Positions 1 to 6,747 of a DNA stretch of 8,734 bases are shown piece after piece. The position numbers were made by a program, and so were the translations under genes. The notes below the pieces were generated by a model. The model worked only from the letters and a program-made list of their open reading frames with translations, had not been told where the DNA came from and ran no database searches. The stretch lies in contig CAIUAS010000046.1 in the NCBI GenBank assembly GCA_903897205.1, positions 1 through 8,734 on the forward strand, given 5' to 3'. How positions within the stretch are numbered: position 1 is the stretch's first letter; each line of letters begins with the position of its first letter. The DNA comes from an uncultured Gammaproteobacteria bacterium. GTDB lineage: Bacteria > Pseudomonadota > Gammaproteobacteria > CAIUAS01.

Positions 1-1
1 A

Positions 2-322
2 ACAAAAATGGCTTGTGAAATAAGCTGTGCTGTCAACGGTAACCAAGCAATAGAAAAATGTTTAAATCAATACGATTTGATATTAATAGACTGTGGTTTG
101 CCAGATATAGACGGTTTTGAGGTAAGTAAAAAAATAAGACAAATGGAAAAATTTAACCAGATATCACCACGACCCATAGTTATGGTGAGTGCTTATCCGC
201 TTGACAAGAATTTAAAGGAAGAATGTGTATTAGCTGGAATTAATCATTTTATAACAAAGCCAATTATATATGAGGATTTAAAAAGGATAGTGGTAAATTT
301 AATGTTGCCGCTAACAAAATAA
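2..322 (+). CDS. C-terminal receiver domain of a signalling protein (5' end outside window)
   Basis: The frame is open to the left edge, so the ATG at 8 is probably internal and this is the tail of a longer protein. What is visible is most of a response-regulator receiver domain: a G-x-x-A-I-E helix, the phospho-acceptor Asp in LILIDCGLPDIDGFEV (codon 89-91), the switch Ser in VMVSAYP (codon 188-190) and the invariant Lys in FITKPI (codon 257-259). The N-terminal acidic pair that helps bind magnesium would lie upstream of the window. The DCGLPDIDG wording and the absence of anything after the domain fit the receiver of an ArcB-like hybrid histidine kinase, although a stand-alone regulator is possible. 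Hand-counted GC is about 30% at 61-120, lower than in the T6SS genes that follow. The domain call is firm; the parent protein is inferred. Confidence 0.85.
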   Translation, partial: TKMACEISCAVNGNQAIEKCLNQYDLILIDCGLPDIDGFEVSKKIRQMEKFNQISPRPIVMVSAYPLDKNLKEECVLAGINHFITKPIIYEDLKRIVVNLMLPLTK

Positions 323-431
323 TTTTCTTATGTGAAAAACCGAGCTAACACCGTGGCGTGATCATAGCTAGCATAAACCAGACAAGGCTCATGCAAAAAG
401 CCCATGAGTTCCCCAAAGTGCGAAATTATTT

Positions 432-494
432 ATTTAGTAATTGAAAAGTTATGAAAATAATACTAAATTAGTGTTTTTATGGACCTTCACTAAT
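432..494. promoter_or_regulatory. Cluster of four TTAGT/ACTAA half-sites (possible operator)
   Basis: Half-sites lie at 434-438 (TTAGT), 462-466 (ACTAA), 468-472 (TTAGT) and 489-493 (ACTAA). The two central ones form a perfect palindrome, ACTAA-A-TTAGT, at 462-472. The outer ones make two longer inverted repeats: ATTTAGTA (432-439) with TACTAAAT (461-468), and AAATTAGTG (465-473) with CACTAATTT (488-496). The cluster sits over the only plausible promoter of the downstream vgrG, so a dimeric repressor or activator site is a reasonable inference. The region is very AT-rich, so chance occurrence is not excluded. Confidence 0.35.
441..469 (+). promoter_or_regulatory. Candidate sigma70 promoter for vgrG/PAAR
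   Basis: TTGAAA (441-446) and TAAATT (464-469) are separated by 17 bp, in front of the vgrG start at 517. The -35 matches consensus at five of six positions and the -10 at four of six. The -10 overlaps the central palindrome at 462-472. The AT-rich setting makes this only a moderate call. Confidence 0.35.
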
Positions 495-500
495 TTTTTT
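465..500 (+). other. Leader hairpin followed by a T tract (attenuator-like or terminator)
   Basis: AAATTAGTG (465-473) pairs with CACTAATTT (488-496), a 9-bp stem with a 14-nt loop, and a T tract runs to 500. This is the shape of an intrinsic terminator, but it ends only 16 bp before the vgrG ATG, leaving no room for a promoter downstream. It would therefore either terminate the upstream gene and attenuate vgrG, or be a DNA dyad rather than an RNA structure. The stem is AT-rich and weak. Confidence 0.35.
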
Positions 501-516
501 CTGCATAGGGAGCTGT

Positions 517-2226
517 ATGTTCATGTCTGTAAACAATAATCCGTTCCTGCAATTAATGACGCCTCTGAACGAAACTTTTACTCTGACAGAATTCTCAGGC
601 GCCGAAGCCATTTCACAGTTATTCGGTTATTACGCAACCGCTTACTCAGAAAATACAGCTATTACTGCTGATCAATTGCTGCTTAAAACAGCCACCGTCC
701 AAATTAATACTGCCAGTAATGCCTATTATTTTAATGGCATCATCAGCCGCTTTCGGGCGGGCGCTATAACCAATGGTCTGCGCCGTTATTCGATTGAAAT
801 CAGCCCTTCCTTATGGCAATTGGGTTTCAGCAGCGATTGTCGTATTTTTCAAAATAAAAAAATAACTGACATAGTGCAAACACTCTGTAGCTCGTTAAAT
901 ATAAAAATGGATTTTAGTGGTTTAACCGGCAGTTATAAACCGCGTGCTTATTGTGTGCAATATCGCGAAACCACTTTAAATTTTATTCAGCGCATTTTAC
1001 AAGAAGAAGGTATTTTTTATTTTTTCAAACAGGAACAAAATCAGCATACTTTAATGTTGGCGGATCATGCTACTGTTTTTAAATCCGCTAGCGAAGCCAG
1101 CATCGCTTTTCGAAATGATGAACATTATCGCGGGCATTATATTAATTATTGGGACAGACAATATAATCTATATTCCGGAGAATTCACTCATACCGATTAT
1201 AATTTTGAAACGCCAGATGCTTCGTTGTTAGCTAAGCAATCGGCAAAGCCAAAATTGTCTGCTGCGGGTCAATTTCAATTATATGATTATCCCGGCCATC
1301 ATATTGATATCAGCCAGGGTAAGGCATTAGCTGAGCAGCATTTTGAGGCGCTAGAGGCAAATCATCAATTCATAGAAGGCAGCAGTAATTACCCAGCCTT
1401 CAGGCCAGGTATTAAATTTAATTTAATTAATCATCCCAGTGATTCAGAAAATAGTGATTATTATTTAACAGCCGTTAATCATTCAGCTTATGATTATACC
1501 CAATTAGGGAGCTGCGCTAACGGTAGCTCAAATCAATCCAGTCATTATAGTAATCTGTTTGGGTGTCTGCCTAAAACCGTGCAATATCGTTCTGCCAAGC
1601 AAATACCCCAACCCATTATATCCGGCCATCAAACTGCAACCGTCATTGGTGATGGCCAAGAAGGCCAGGAAATTAATGTTGATCAATATGGCCGTATTCA
1701 AGTGCATTTTCATTGGGACAGAGAACAAAAAAGTTCCTGCCGCGTGCGAGTTGCCCAAAACTGGGCAGGACAAAACTGGGGCAGTATTTTTCATCCTAGG
1801 ATAGGTCAGGAAGTCGTTGTGCAATTTGAAAACGGCAATCCTGATCGCCCTATCGTAGTCGGCAGTGTTTATAATGCCGATCAAATGCCACCTTATGCGC
1901 TAACGGATCATCTAACACAAAGTGGAATTAAAACTCGCACCTCTAAAAATGGCAGCCCTGCTCAAGCGAATGAATTACGTTTTGAAGATAAAATAGGCCA
2001 GGAAGAAATTTATCTGCACGCGCAAAAAGACCACACGCGTGTGGTCGAAAATAATGACACAACGACCATTAATCAAGGCGATCAAATTATTAAAGTGGTC
2101 GCCGGTTCAAGCACCTTGGAAGCCGCACAAGCCATCGAATTAAAAGTAGGTAGCAATCAAATTGTTGTTAATACACAGGGTATTTTTATCAACGGCCAGA
2201 AAATCAAAATGAATAAAGCAGGATGA
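517..2226 (+). CDS. vgrG: Type VI secretion spike protein VgrG, no toxin extension
   Basis: VgrG trimers form the spike at the end of the Hcp tube of a T6SS and are injected into target cells. The 569-residue protein has the standard order: a gp27-like base from about residue 5 to 350, including the CVQYRETTLNFIQRILQEEG hallmark; a gp5-like OB fold from about residue 369 to 460, starting GHQTATVIGDGQEGQE and including HFHWD, HPRIGQEVVVQFENG and NPDRPIVVGSVYN; and a C-terminal repeat region ending FINGQKIK. The length is that of a plain VgrG, so no effector domain is attached. Shine-Dalgarno AGGGAG (507-512) lies 4 nt from the ATG at 517 and 10 nt from an in-frame ATG at 523, so the start may be two codons later. 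It is followed 10 bp downstream by a PAAR gene, with which it surely forms an operon. It is a clear paralogue of the VgrG half of the gene at 4060-6726. Confidence 0.96.
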   Translation: MFMSVNNNPFLQLMTPLNETFTLTEFSGAEAISQLFGYYATAYSENTAITADQLLLKTATVQINTASNAYYFNGIISRFRAGAITNGLRRYSIEISPSLWQLGFSSDCRIFQNKKITDIVQTLCSSLNIKMDFSGLTGSYKPRAYCVQYRETTLNFIQRILQEEGIFYFFKQEQNQHTLMLADHATVFKSASEASIAFRNDEHYRGHYINYWDRQYNLYSGEFTHTDYNFETPDASLLAKQSAKPKLSAAGQFQLYDYPGHHIDISQGKALAEQHFEALEANHQFIEGSSNYPAFRPGIKFNLINHPSDSENSDYYLTAVNHSAYDYTQLGSCANGSSNQSSHYSNLFGCLPKTVQYRSAKQIPQPIISGHQTATVIGDGQEGQEINVDQYGRIQVHFHWDREQKSSCRVRVAQNWAGQNWGSIFHPRIGQEVVVQFENGNPDRPIVVGSVYNADQMPPYALTDHLTQSGIKTRTSKNGSPAQANELRFEDKIGQEEIYLHAQKDHTRVVENNDTTTINQGDQIIKVVAGSSTLEAAQAIELKVGSNQIVVNTQGIFINGQKIKMNKAG

Positions 2227-2236
2227 GGAAAGCAAT

Positions 2237-2596
2237 ATGTCAAAACCCGCAGCCCGTGTAAGCGATAGTCATAGTTGCCCGAAAAAAACACCCGCATTAC
2301 ATCATGGCGGCACGATTAAAGCAGGATCGCCCAATGTCAGTATAGGCGATCAGCCGGCAGCTAGAGTAGGCGATAAAATTACTTGTGACGATGGTTCTGA
2401 AGGTGTCATCCAACACAGTAATGCTTGTTTAATTATTAATGGACAACGTGCTGCACGTGTTGATGATAAAACTGATCACGACGGTAAAATTACCAGCGGC
2501 ATGAGTACGGTGAAAATTGCCGATGGCGATCCATTTATTGAAATGGGCGATGAGGGGATTATTGAGATTGGTGATCATGTTATTTTTGGTGAATAG
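2237..2596 (+). CDS. PAAR-domain spike tip protein
   Basis: PAAR proteins form a small zinc-containing cone that sharpens the VgrG spike and can carry effectors. This 119-residue protein shows the motif three times: PAARVSD (residues 4-10), PAARVGD (40-46) and RAARVDD (71-77). Likely zinc ligands are His12, Cys14, Cys50 and His81. The domain is complete by about residue 98. A short acidic tail of about 20 residues follows (PFIEMGDEG onward), too small to be a toxin and of unknown role; it may dock an adaptor or cargo. The Shine-Dalgarno GAGGAAAG (2225-2232) overlaps the vgrG stop codon, indicating translational coupling. The protein probably caps the trimer made by the adjacent VgrG and possibly also that of the lysozyme-VgrG, which has no PAAR gene of its own here. 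Confidence 0.95.
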   Translation: MSKPAARVSDSHSCPKKTPALHHGGTIKAGSPNVSIGDQPAARVGDKITCDDGSEGVIQHSNACLIINGQRAARVDDKTDHDGKITSGMSTVKIADGDPFIEMGDEGIIEIGDHVIFGE

Positions 2597-2602
2597 GTGA
2601 AT

Positions 2603-2623
2603 TTGCTCCGGAAATAAGAGCAA
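2603..2623 (+). other. Short hairpin after the PAAR gene
   Basis: TTGCTC (2603-2608) pairs with GAGCAA (2618-2623) across a 9-nt loop, 6 bp past the PAAR stop. No T tract follows, so it is not a classic intrinsic terminator; it may protect the mRNA 3' end or be chance. It lies in the 177-bp AT-rich gap before the LprI-domain gene, where I found no convincing promoter. Confidence 0.25.
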
Positions 2624-2773
2624 GGTTCTAATGGGTTATGGTTATGACATTATCTCAACATGAAATAGCGCACACAATTGAAAATTTTTAAAAATCGATT
2701 GGAAAAAATATCAATAATAAAGACTTAAATTTTATAAGAATATTTACAACTAAAAAAGTTAAAAGGAACTTTA

Positions 2774-4033
2774 ATGAAAAAATTAGCCGTTACTATTTTA
2801 TTATTATCAACAGCAAGTTTTTCCAATTTTTCACTGGCAGCTAGTTTTGATTGCAATAAAGCCAGCAGGCTGCAAGATAAAATGATTTGCACCAATGTGG
2901 AATTATCCAAAGCAGACTCGCAATTGGCAGCTATTTACAAAACAGCTTTGCAAAATACGAATGATAAAGAAGCTTTAAAGAAAGCACAGCTTACCTGGCT
3001 GAAAAACCGCGATATTTGTAAAGACGATAGCTGCATGTTACAGGCCTATCAAACAAGAATAACTGAATTGCAACAAAATAAAATACAAGGGTCTGCGATA
3101 AAAAATAATAATGCTTCGAAAAATCCTGAAGGAAAATATCCCGTTTGGATATCACCCGACTTAGGCGTAAAAAGCTTATCTGGACAGGATATTAATGTTG
3201 CTTTGGCTAGAAAGTTTTGGGACAGCCCCATTTACCAGCAGGAATTTAAAGATCAACTGGAGTATTTGAAATCTAATTATCAAGATCAAGGGTTACCAAC
3301 TAATTGCTTGGATATTATTCAGTTAATTAAAGCGGGGAAATATGACAGTGATGGGACGGTAGGTACACGGCTTGACGATAAAGACGTTATTAATCTTTAT
3401 AATAAAAATTATTCCCCTTTAATAAATCGAGTCGAAACAGATTGTCAGGCCATTCGCTTGTTAAAACAGGTTAAGCCTGCGGTAAAAAGCGCTGTGAATG
3501 ATTTTCAATTTAATGAAAAAATTGCTGATGTAATGCCTGCGCTGGCTGTTCCAAATAGTTTTGTTTGTATAACCGATCCTCGTCTGGATGATGACAATGA
3601 TGATCACACAAATTCTTTATGGTATTCACATAATCAAAAACAATCATGGAGCCAATTTTATAAATTTAATCGTGTTCGTGATATGCATCAGTGGGGTGAT
3701 CAATTTAAATTTTTGCATGTTGATCCTGTCCACTTAAAATTAGAATTTTGGGATCCAGAAGGTCCGCCTTATGGTAGTACAACAATGCAGTTGCTTATGC
3801 GCGGTGATTTTAATGGAAATGGACAAGAAGCAGTATTAATGGGGATTCAATTTCATAGAAATAATATTCAAGGGCCAATAGATGAAGAGATTTTCAGTGC
3901 TTTGTTATTATTGACTCGCCATAAACCAACCGACGTATTGGAAGTATTGTATCCAAATAACTACATGTTCATGCTCAAACGCAATCCTGAATGTGACGGA
4001 AAATTATTCTCACTAACAGATGAAATTAAATAA
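2774..4033 (+). CDS. Secreted LprI-domain protein, putative immunity protein against the adjacent lysozyme-VgrG
   Basis: The 419-residue protein begins with a clear Sec signal peptide (MKKLAVTILLLS..., cleavage near residues 22-23), so it acts in the periplasm. The mature N terminus, about residues 24-97, matches the lysozyme-inhibitor LprI N-terminal domain (formerly DUF1311): SFDC at 24-27, MIC at 37-39, Q72-x2-W75-x3-R79-D80-x-C82, then C87. The four cysteines (27, 39, 82, 87) probably form disulfides. Residues about 115-419 are not recognised; they include an acidic DDDNDDH stretch and a DFNGNGQEAV segment resembling a calcium-loop or FG-GAP-type motif. Shine-Dalgarno AAGGA (2763-2767) is 6 nt from the ATG. 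The stop lies 26 bp before the preferred effector start, so the two are probably co-transcribed. LprI-type domains are known to inhibit lysozymes and the neighbour carries a lysozyme domain; the immunity role is inferred from that match, with no direct proof. Confidence 0.85.
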   Translation: MKKLAVTILLLSTASFSNFSLAASFDCNKASRLQDKMICTNVELSKADSQLAAIYKTALQNTNDKEALKKAQLTWLKNRDICKDDSCMLQAYQTRITELQQNKIQGSAIKNNNASKNPEGKYPVWISPDLGVKSLSGQDINVALARKFWDSPIYQQEFKDQLEYLKSNYQDQGLPTNCLDIIQLIKAGKYDSDGTVGTRLDDKDVINLYNKNYSPLINRVETDCQAIRLLKQVKPAVKSAVNDFQFNEKIADVMPALAVPNSFVCITDPRLDDDNDDHTNSLWYSHNQKQSWSQFYKFNRVRDMHQWGDQFKFLHVDPVHLKLEFWDPEGPPYGSTTMQLLMRGDFNGNGQEAVLMGIQFHRNNIQGPIDEEIFSALLLLTRHKPTDVLEVLYPNNYMFMLKRNPECDGKLFSLTDEIK

Positions 4034-4049
4034 GTTTTAGAAATTATTC

Positions 4050-4053
4050 GGAG
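4050..4053 (+). promoter_or_regulatory. Shine-Dalgarno that decides the lysozyme-VgrG start
   Basis: GGAG at 4050-4053 directly abuts the in-frame ATG at 4054, leaving no spacer, but lies 6 nt from the next in-frame ATG at 4060. The second ATG is therefore the better start; choosing it shortens the protein by two residues and does not affect any domain. Confidence 0.65.
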
Positions 4054-4059
4054 ATGGAT

Positions 4060-6726
4060 ATGCAAGAAGAAGATACATTGTTTTATACTGCTTATAAGCC
4101 AATTTGCGCTAAACATGAAGGTGACGTTGAGCATTTTTACCTGGATTCACAAGGCCATTTGACTATTGGGCGCGGACATTTAGTTGCAAAACGAGTAACT
4201 GGCAATAAAACTTATGGAGCCGAATATATTTGGCAGATAGATGAGAACAAAACCAAAACACTGGTAAGTTTGCAGCCTTATTTATATTTGCACGATAAAA
4301 GCAGGTTGGCGCAGCTTCCTGAAATTGACAAAGATGTTCAGGAGGTAATCGATAGCGCGCAAAAAGGTTTTAATTATTATGCGAGTTACTATAATTCGCC
4401 AAGTCGTTTGAAATTTACCGGCATTGAAGAAACCTGGCGACAGGACATTAGTGAAAAGTTGCTTTACTTGCGAACGCATAATCAATTTTTTAAAGACGCT
4501 GCCACGCCTTTTGAAGCAAAATTGGTGTTATTGGACATTGCTTACCAATCTGGAGAAGGGTATTTAACCGATAAACCTTCAAAAAGATTGTCACATAATA
4601 ATTCGTTCTATAAATCTTTTTTTGTATCGATGCGCACAGCGATGCTGAACAGTGATTTAAATGGACTTTATCAGGCTGTCAGTCATTTAGATCATTATTT
4701 ACTATACAAAAAAAGCATGCAACAAGACCGCGACACTTGGCGCATGTTAATGCTAGAACAAGCCATCAATCACCCCGCTATTCTCTCTTCAAAAAACCCA
4801 ACTAATTACAACAGCGCCATAAAAACCGCATTAGCGGTATTTAAGCAATCGCAAATCTCAGTAAATTCACCCGCGCGCCCCCACAAAAAACACCACAAAC
4901 AACCAATCGGCGTTTTATTACCACAAGCCGATGGTGTCTCAGGCCCCGCCGTAATTCCAGGCCCTATCGGTCTGCCCGATAATTTAAGTGCACGCATCGC
5001 CTCACCCGCATTTGAAGACATCGATATTAATTCGAGTGTTTGGGCGGATGCGCTGTTAAAAATCAAAGCCCCAATTCCGGATGCATTCATTGTGTCGCAA
5101 TTAACAGGCTATGAAGGCATTTCGCAAGCTTATCAATTTCACATCACGGTTTATTCACAGAACACTGATATTCAAGCCCAGCAATTGCTGACTAAGCCGA
5201 TCGCTGTGCAGTTGAATGACGAGACCAAGCAGTTTAAACGTTATTTTCACGGCGTGGTAAGTCGAATGGTTGCTGGTTTGGTGCGAGGTGGTTGGCGGCA
5301 ATATACCTTGGAAATGGTGCCTACCATGGATTTATTAAACTGGGAATCCAACCACCGCATTTTCCGTAATATGTCAGTGATAGACCTGATTAAAAAATTA
5401 CTCGATGCGCATCATATTCCTGTCGATGCACAACACGTCAAACGCCAATTACCCAAGCGTGATTATTGTGTGCAATATGGTGAAACCACCTTAAATTTTA
5501 TTCATCGCTTATTAGAAGACGAAGGCATTTTTTATTATTTTATCCACGAGGAAAATAAACATACGTTGATATTAGCGGATCACGTCGGCGGTTATCAGCA
5601 TCAAAATAAACCCTCATTGACCTATGCGGGCGATTCAATGCGGAGTGGCGAAATTAGCTATTGGGAAAAACAAAGCGATTATTATACCGGCGAATTTTTT
5701 CATAGCGATTATAACTTCCTAACACCGCAGGCGACATTACAGGCGAAGCAGGAAAGCCAACCTAAATTAGCAGCGGCCAATAAAAGCAGTTGGCATGAAC
5801 ATCCCGGAAAGTTTAGCGAACTATCAATGGGAAAACCCCTGGCGCAGTTGCGGGCAGAGGCAGAAGAAGCCTGGCATGAATGGGTAGAAGCGGTTAGCAA
5901 TGTGCCTTTATTTTCTGGCCAGCTTTTTAGTTTAGTCAGGCATCCTGATTCCCAGCAGGTGGGCGATTATGTTGTGGCCACAGTCCATCATTACGCCCAC
6001 GATGCCACGCATCATAAAAGTCGTCACAATGACCAGGCGCATCTCTATCACGGTTCATTCAAAGCCTTGCCTGCTAAAATAACGGCACGCCCTAAACAAC
6101 ATACGCATCGCCCCAAAATACATGGCCATCAAACAGCCACCGTTGTGGGTGATGGACAAGAGAGCCAAGAAGCGCACATCGATAAACACGGCCGTGTTTG
6201 TGTGCATTTTCATTGGGACCGTGAGCATAAACATTCTTGCTGGGTGCGCGTAGCGCACCGGTGGGCGGGCAAACACTGGGGCATGATTTTTCATCCGCGC
6301 ATTGGCCAGGAAGTGATTGTCAATTTTGAGCATGGCGATCCGGATCGGCCATTAATTATCGGTAGCGTTCATAACGCGAACAATATGCCGCCGTATGAAT
6401 TACCGTTGCATCACACTCGTTCCGGCCTCAAAACACGCTCAACAAAAAAAGGTGCTTCCACTCAATATAATGAAATGCATTTTGAGGATAAAGCAGGCGA
6501 GCAAAATATTTTTTGGCGGGCAGAAAAAGATTTTACGCGTGTCATCGAGCACACTGAAACTACTCTTGTTAAGCAAGGCAATCAGAGGATTCGATTAATC
6601 GCAGGCAAAAGTTCCTTAGAAGCGGCCAAAGCCATTGAATTAAAAGTCGGCAGTAATACCTTAAAAATGGATGCTAAAGGTATTTTTATTAACGGACAGC
6701 AGATTAAGTTTGGAAAAGCGATTTAA
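4060..6726 (+). CDS. Lysozyme-VgrG fusion: N-terminal T4-type (GH24) muramidase fused to a full VgrG
   Basis: A predicted peptidoglycan-cleaving T6SS effector built into the spike, 888 residues from the preferred start. Residues about 10-238 are a T4-lysozyme-like domain. HEG, YLDSQGHLTIGRGHLV and a later AYQSGEGYL match EG, YKDTEGYYTIGIGHLL and FQMGE of T4 lysozyme. Catalytic Glu20, Asp29 and Thr35 have the same 9- and 6-residue spacing as E11, D20 and T26 of T4. The domain is larger than T4's 164 residues, with extra sequence between the lobes, and ends in a QQDRDTWRMLMLEQA helix. A Pro/His/Lys-rich linker (about 268-315) follows, then a standard VgrG: gp27-like part from about 325, OB fold about 687-775, and a C-terminal repeat region ending FINGQQIK. 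Evolved VgrGs usually carry the enzyme at the C terminus, so the N-terminal position is unusual. The LprI-domain gene just upstream is the likely immunity partner. The VgrG half is visibly richer in GC than the lysozyme half. Confidence 0.94.
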   Translation: MQEEDTLFYTAYKPICAKHEGDVEHFYLDSQGHLTIGRGHLVAKRVTGNKTYGAEYIWQIDENKTKTLVSLQPYLYLHDKSRLAQLPEIDKDVQEVIDSAQKGFNYYASYYNSPSRLKFTGIEETWRQDISEKLLYLRTHNQFFKDAATPFEAKLVLLDIAYQSGEGYLTDKPSKRLSHNNSFYKSFFVSMRTAMLNSDLNGLYQAVSHLDHYLLYKKSMQQDRDTWRMLMLEQAINHPAILSSKNPTNYNSAIKTALAVFKQSQISVNSPARPHKKHHKQPIGVLLPQADGVSGPAVIPGPIGLPDNLSARIASPAFEDIDINSSVWADALLKIKAPIPDAFIVSQLTGYEGISQAYQFHITVYSQNTDIQAQQLLTKPIAVQLNDETKQFKRYFHGVVSRMVAGLVRGGWRQYTLEMVPTMDLLNWESNHRIFRNMSVIDLIKKLLDAHHIPVDAQHVKRQLPKRDYCVQYGETTLNFIHRLLEDEGIFYYFIHEENKHTLILADHVGGYQHQNKPSLTYAGDSMRSGEISYWEKQSDYYTGEFFHSDYNFLTPQATLQAKQESQPKLAAANKSSWHEHPGKFSELSMGKPLAQLRAEAEEAWHEWVEAVSNVPLFSGQLFSLVRHPDSQQVGDYVVATVHHYAHDATHHKSRHNDQAHLYHGSFKALPAKITARPKQHTHRPKIHGHQTATVVGDGQESQEAHIDKHGRVCVHFHWDREHKHSCWVRVAHRWAGKHWGMIFHPRIGQEVIVNFEHGDPDRPLIIGSVHNANNMPPYELPLHHTRSGLKTRSTKKGASTQYNEMHFEDKAGEQNIFWRAEKDFTRVIEHTETTLVKQGNQRIRLIAGKSSLEAAKAIELKVGSNTLKMDAKGIFINGQQIKFGKAI

Positions 6727-6747
6727 AAAATAGAGAATATAAAGGCG

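Noticed and set aside
388..408. CTCATG/CATGAG hairpin 66 bp after the receiver gene as a terminator
   Set aside because: Only a 6-bp stem, competing with GGCT/AGCC pairing at 386-402, and followed by TTCCCC instead of a T tract.
1528..1884. 118-codon minus-strand open frame inside vgrG, with a similar one at 6055-6333 in the second vgrG
   Set aside because: Both lie antisense to the conserved OB-fold coding region and share resemblance only because the sense genes are paralogues; no ribosome site or independent support.
2678..2738. TTGAAA and TATAAG as a promoter for the LprI-domain gene
   Set aside because: The hexamers are far too widely spaced, and no better pair with 16-18 bp spacing was found in 2597-2773, so read-through from the PAAR gene remains possible.
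6395..6598. 67-codon plus-strand open frame inside the lysozyme-VgrG
   Set aside because: It is an out-of-frame shadow of the conserved VgrG C-terminal region, with no start signal.
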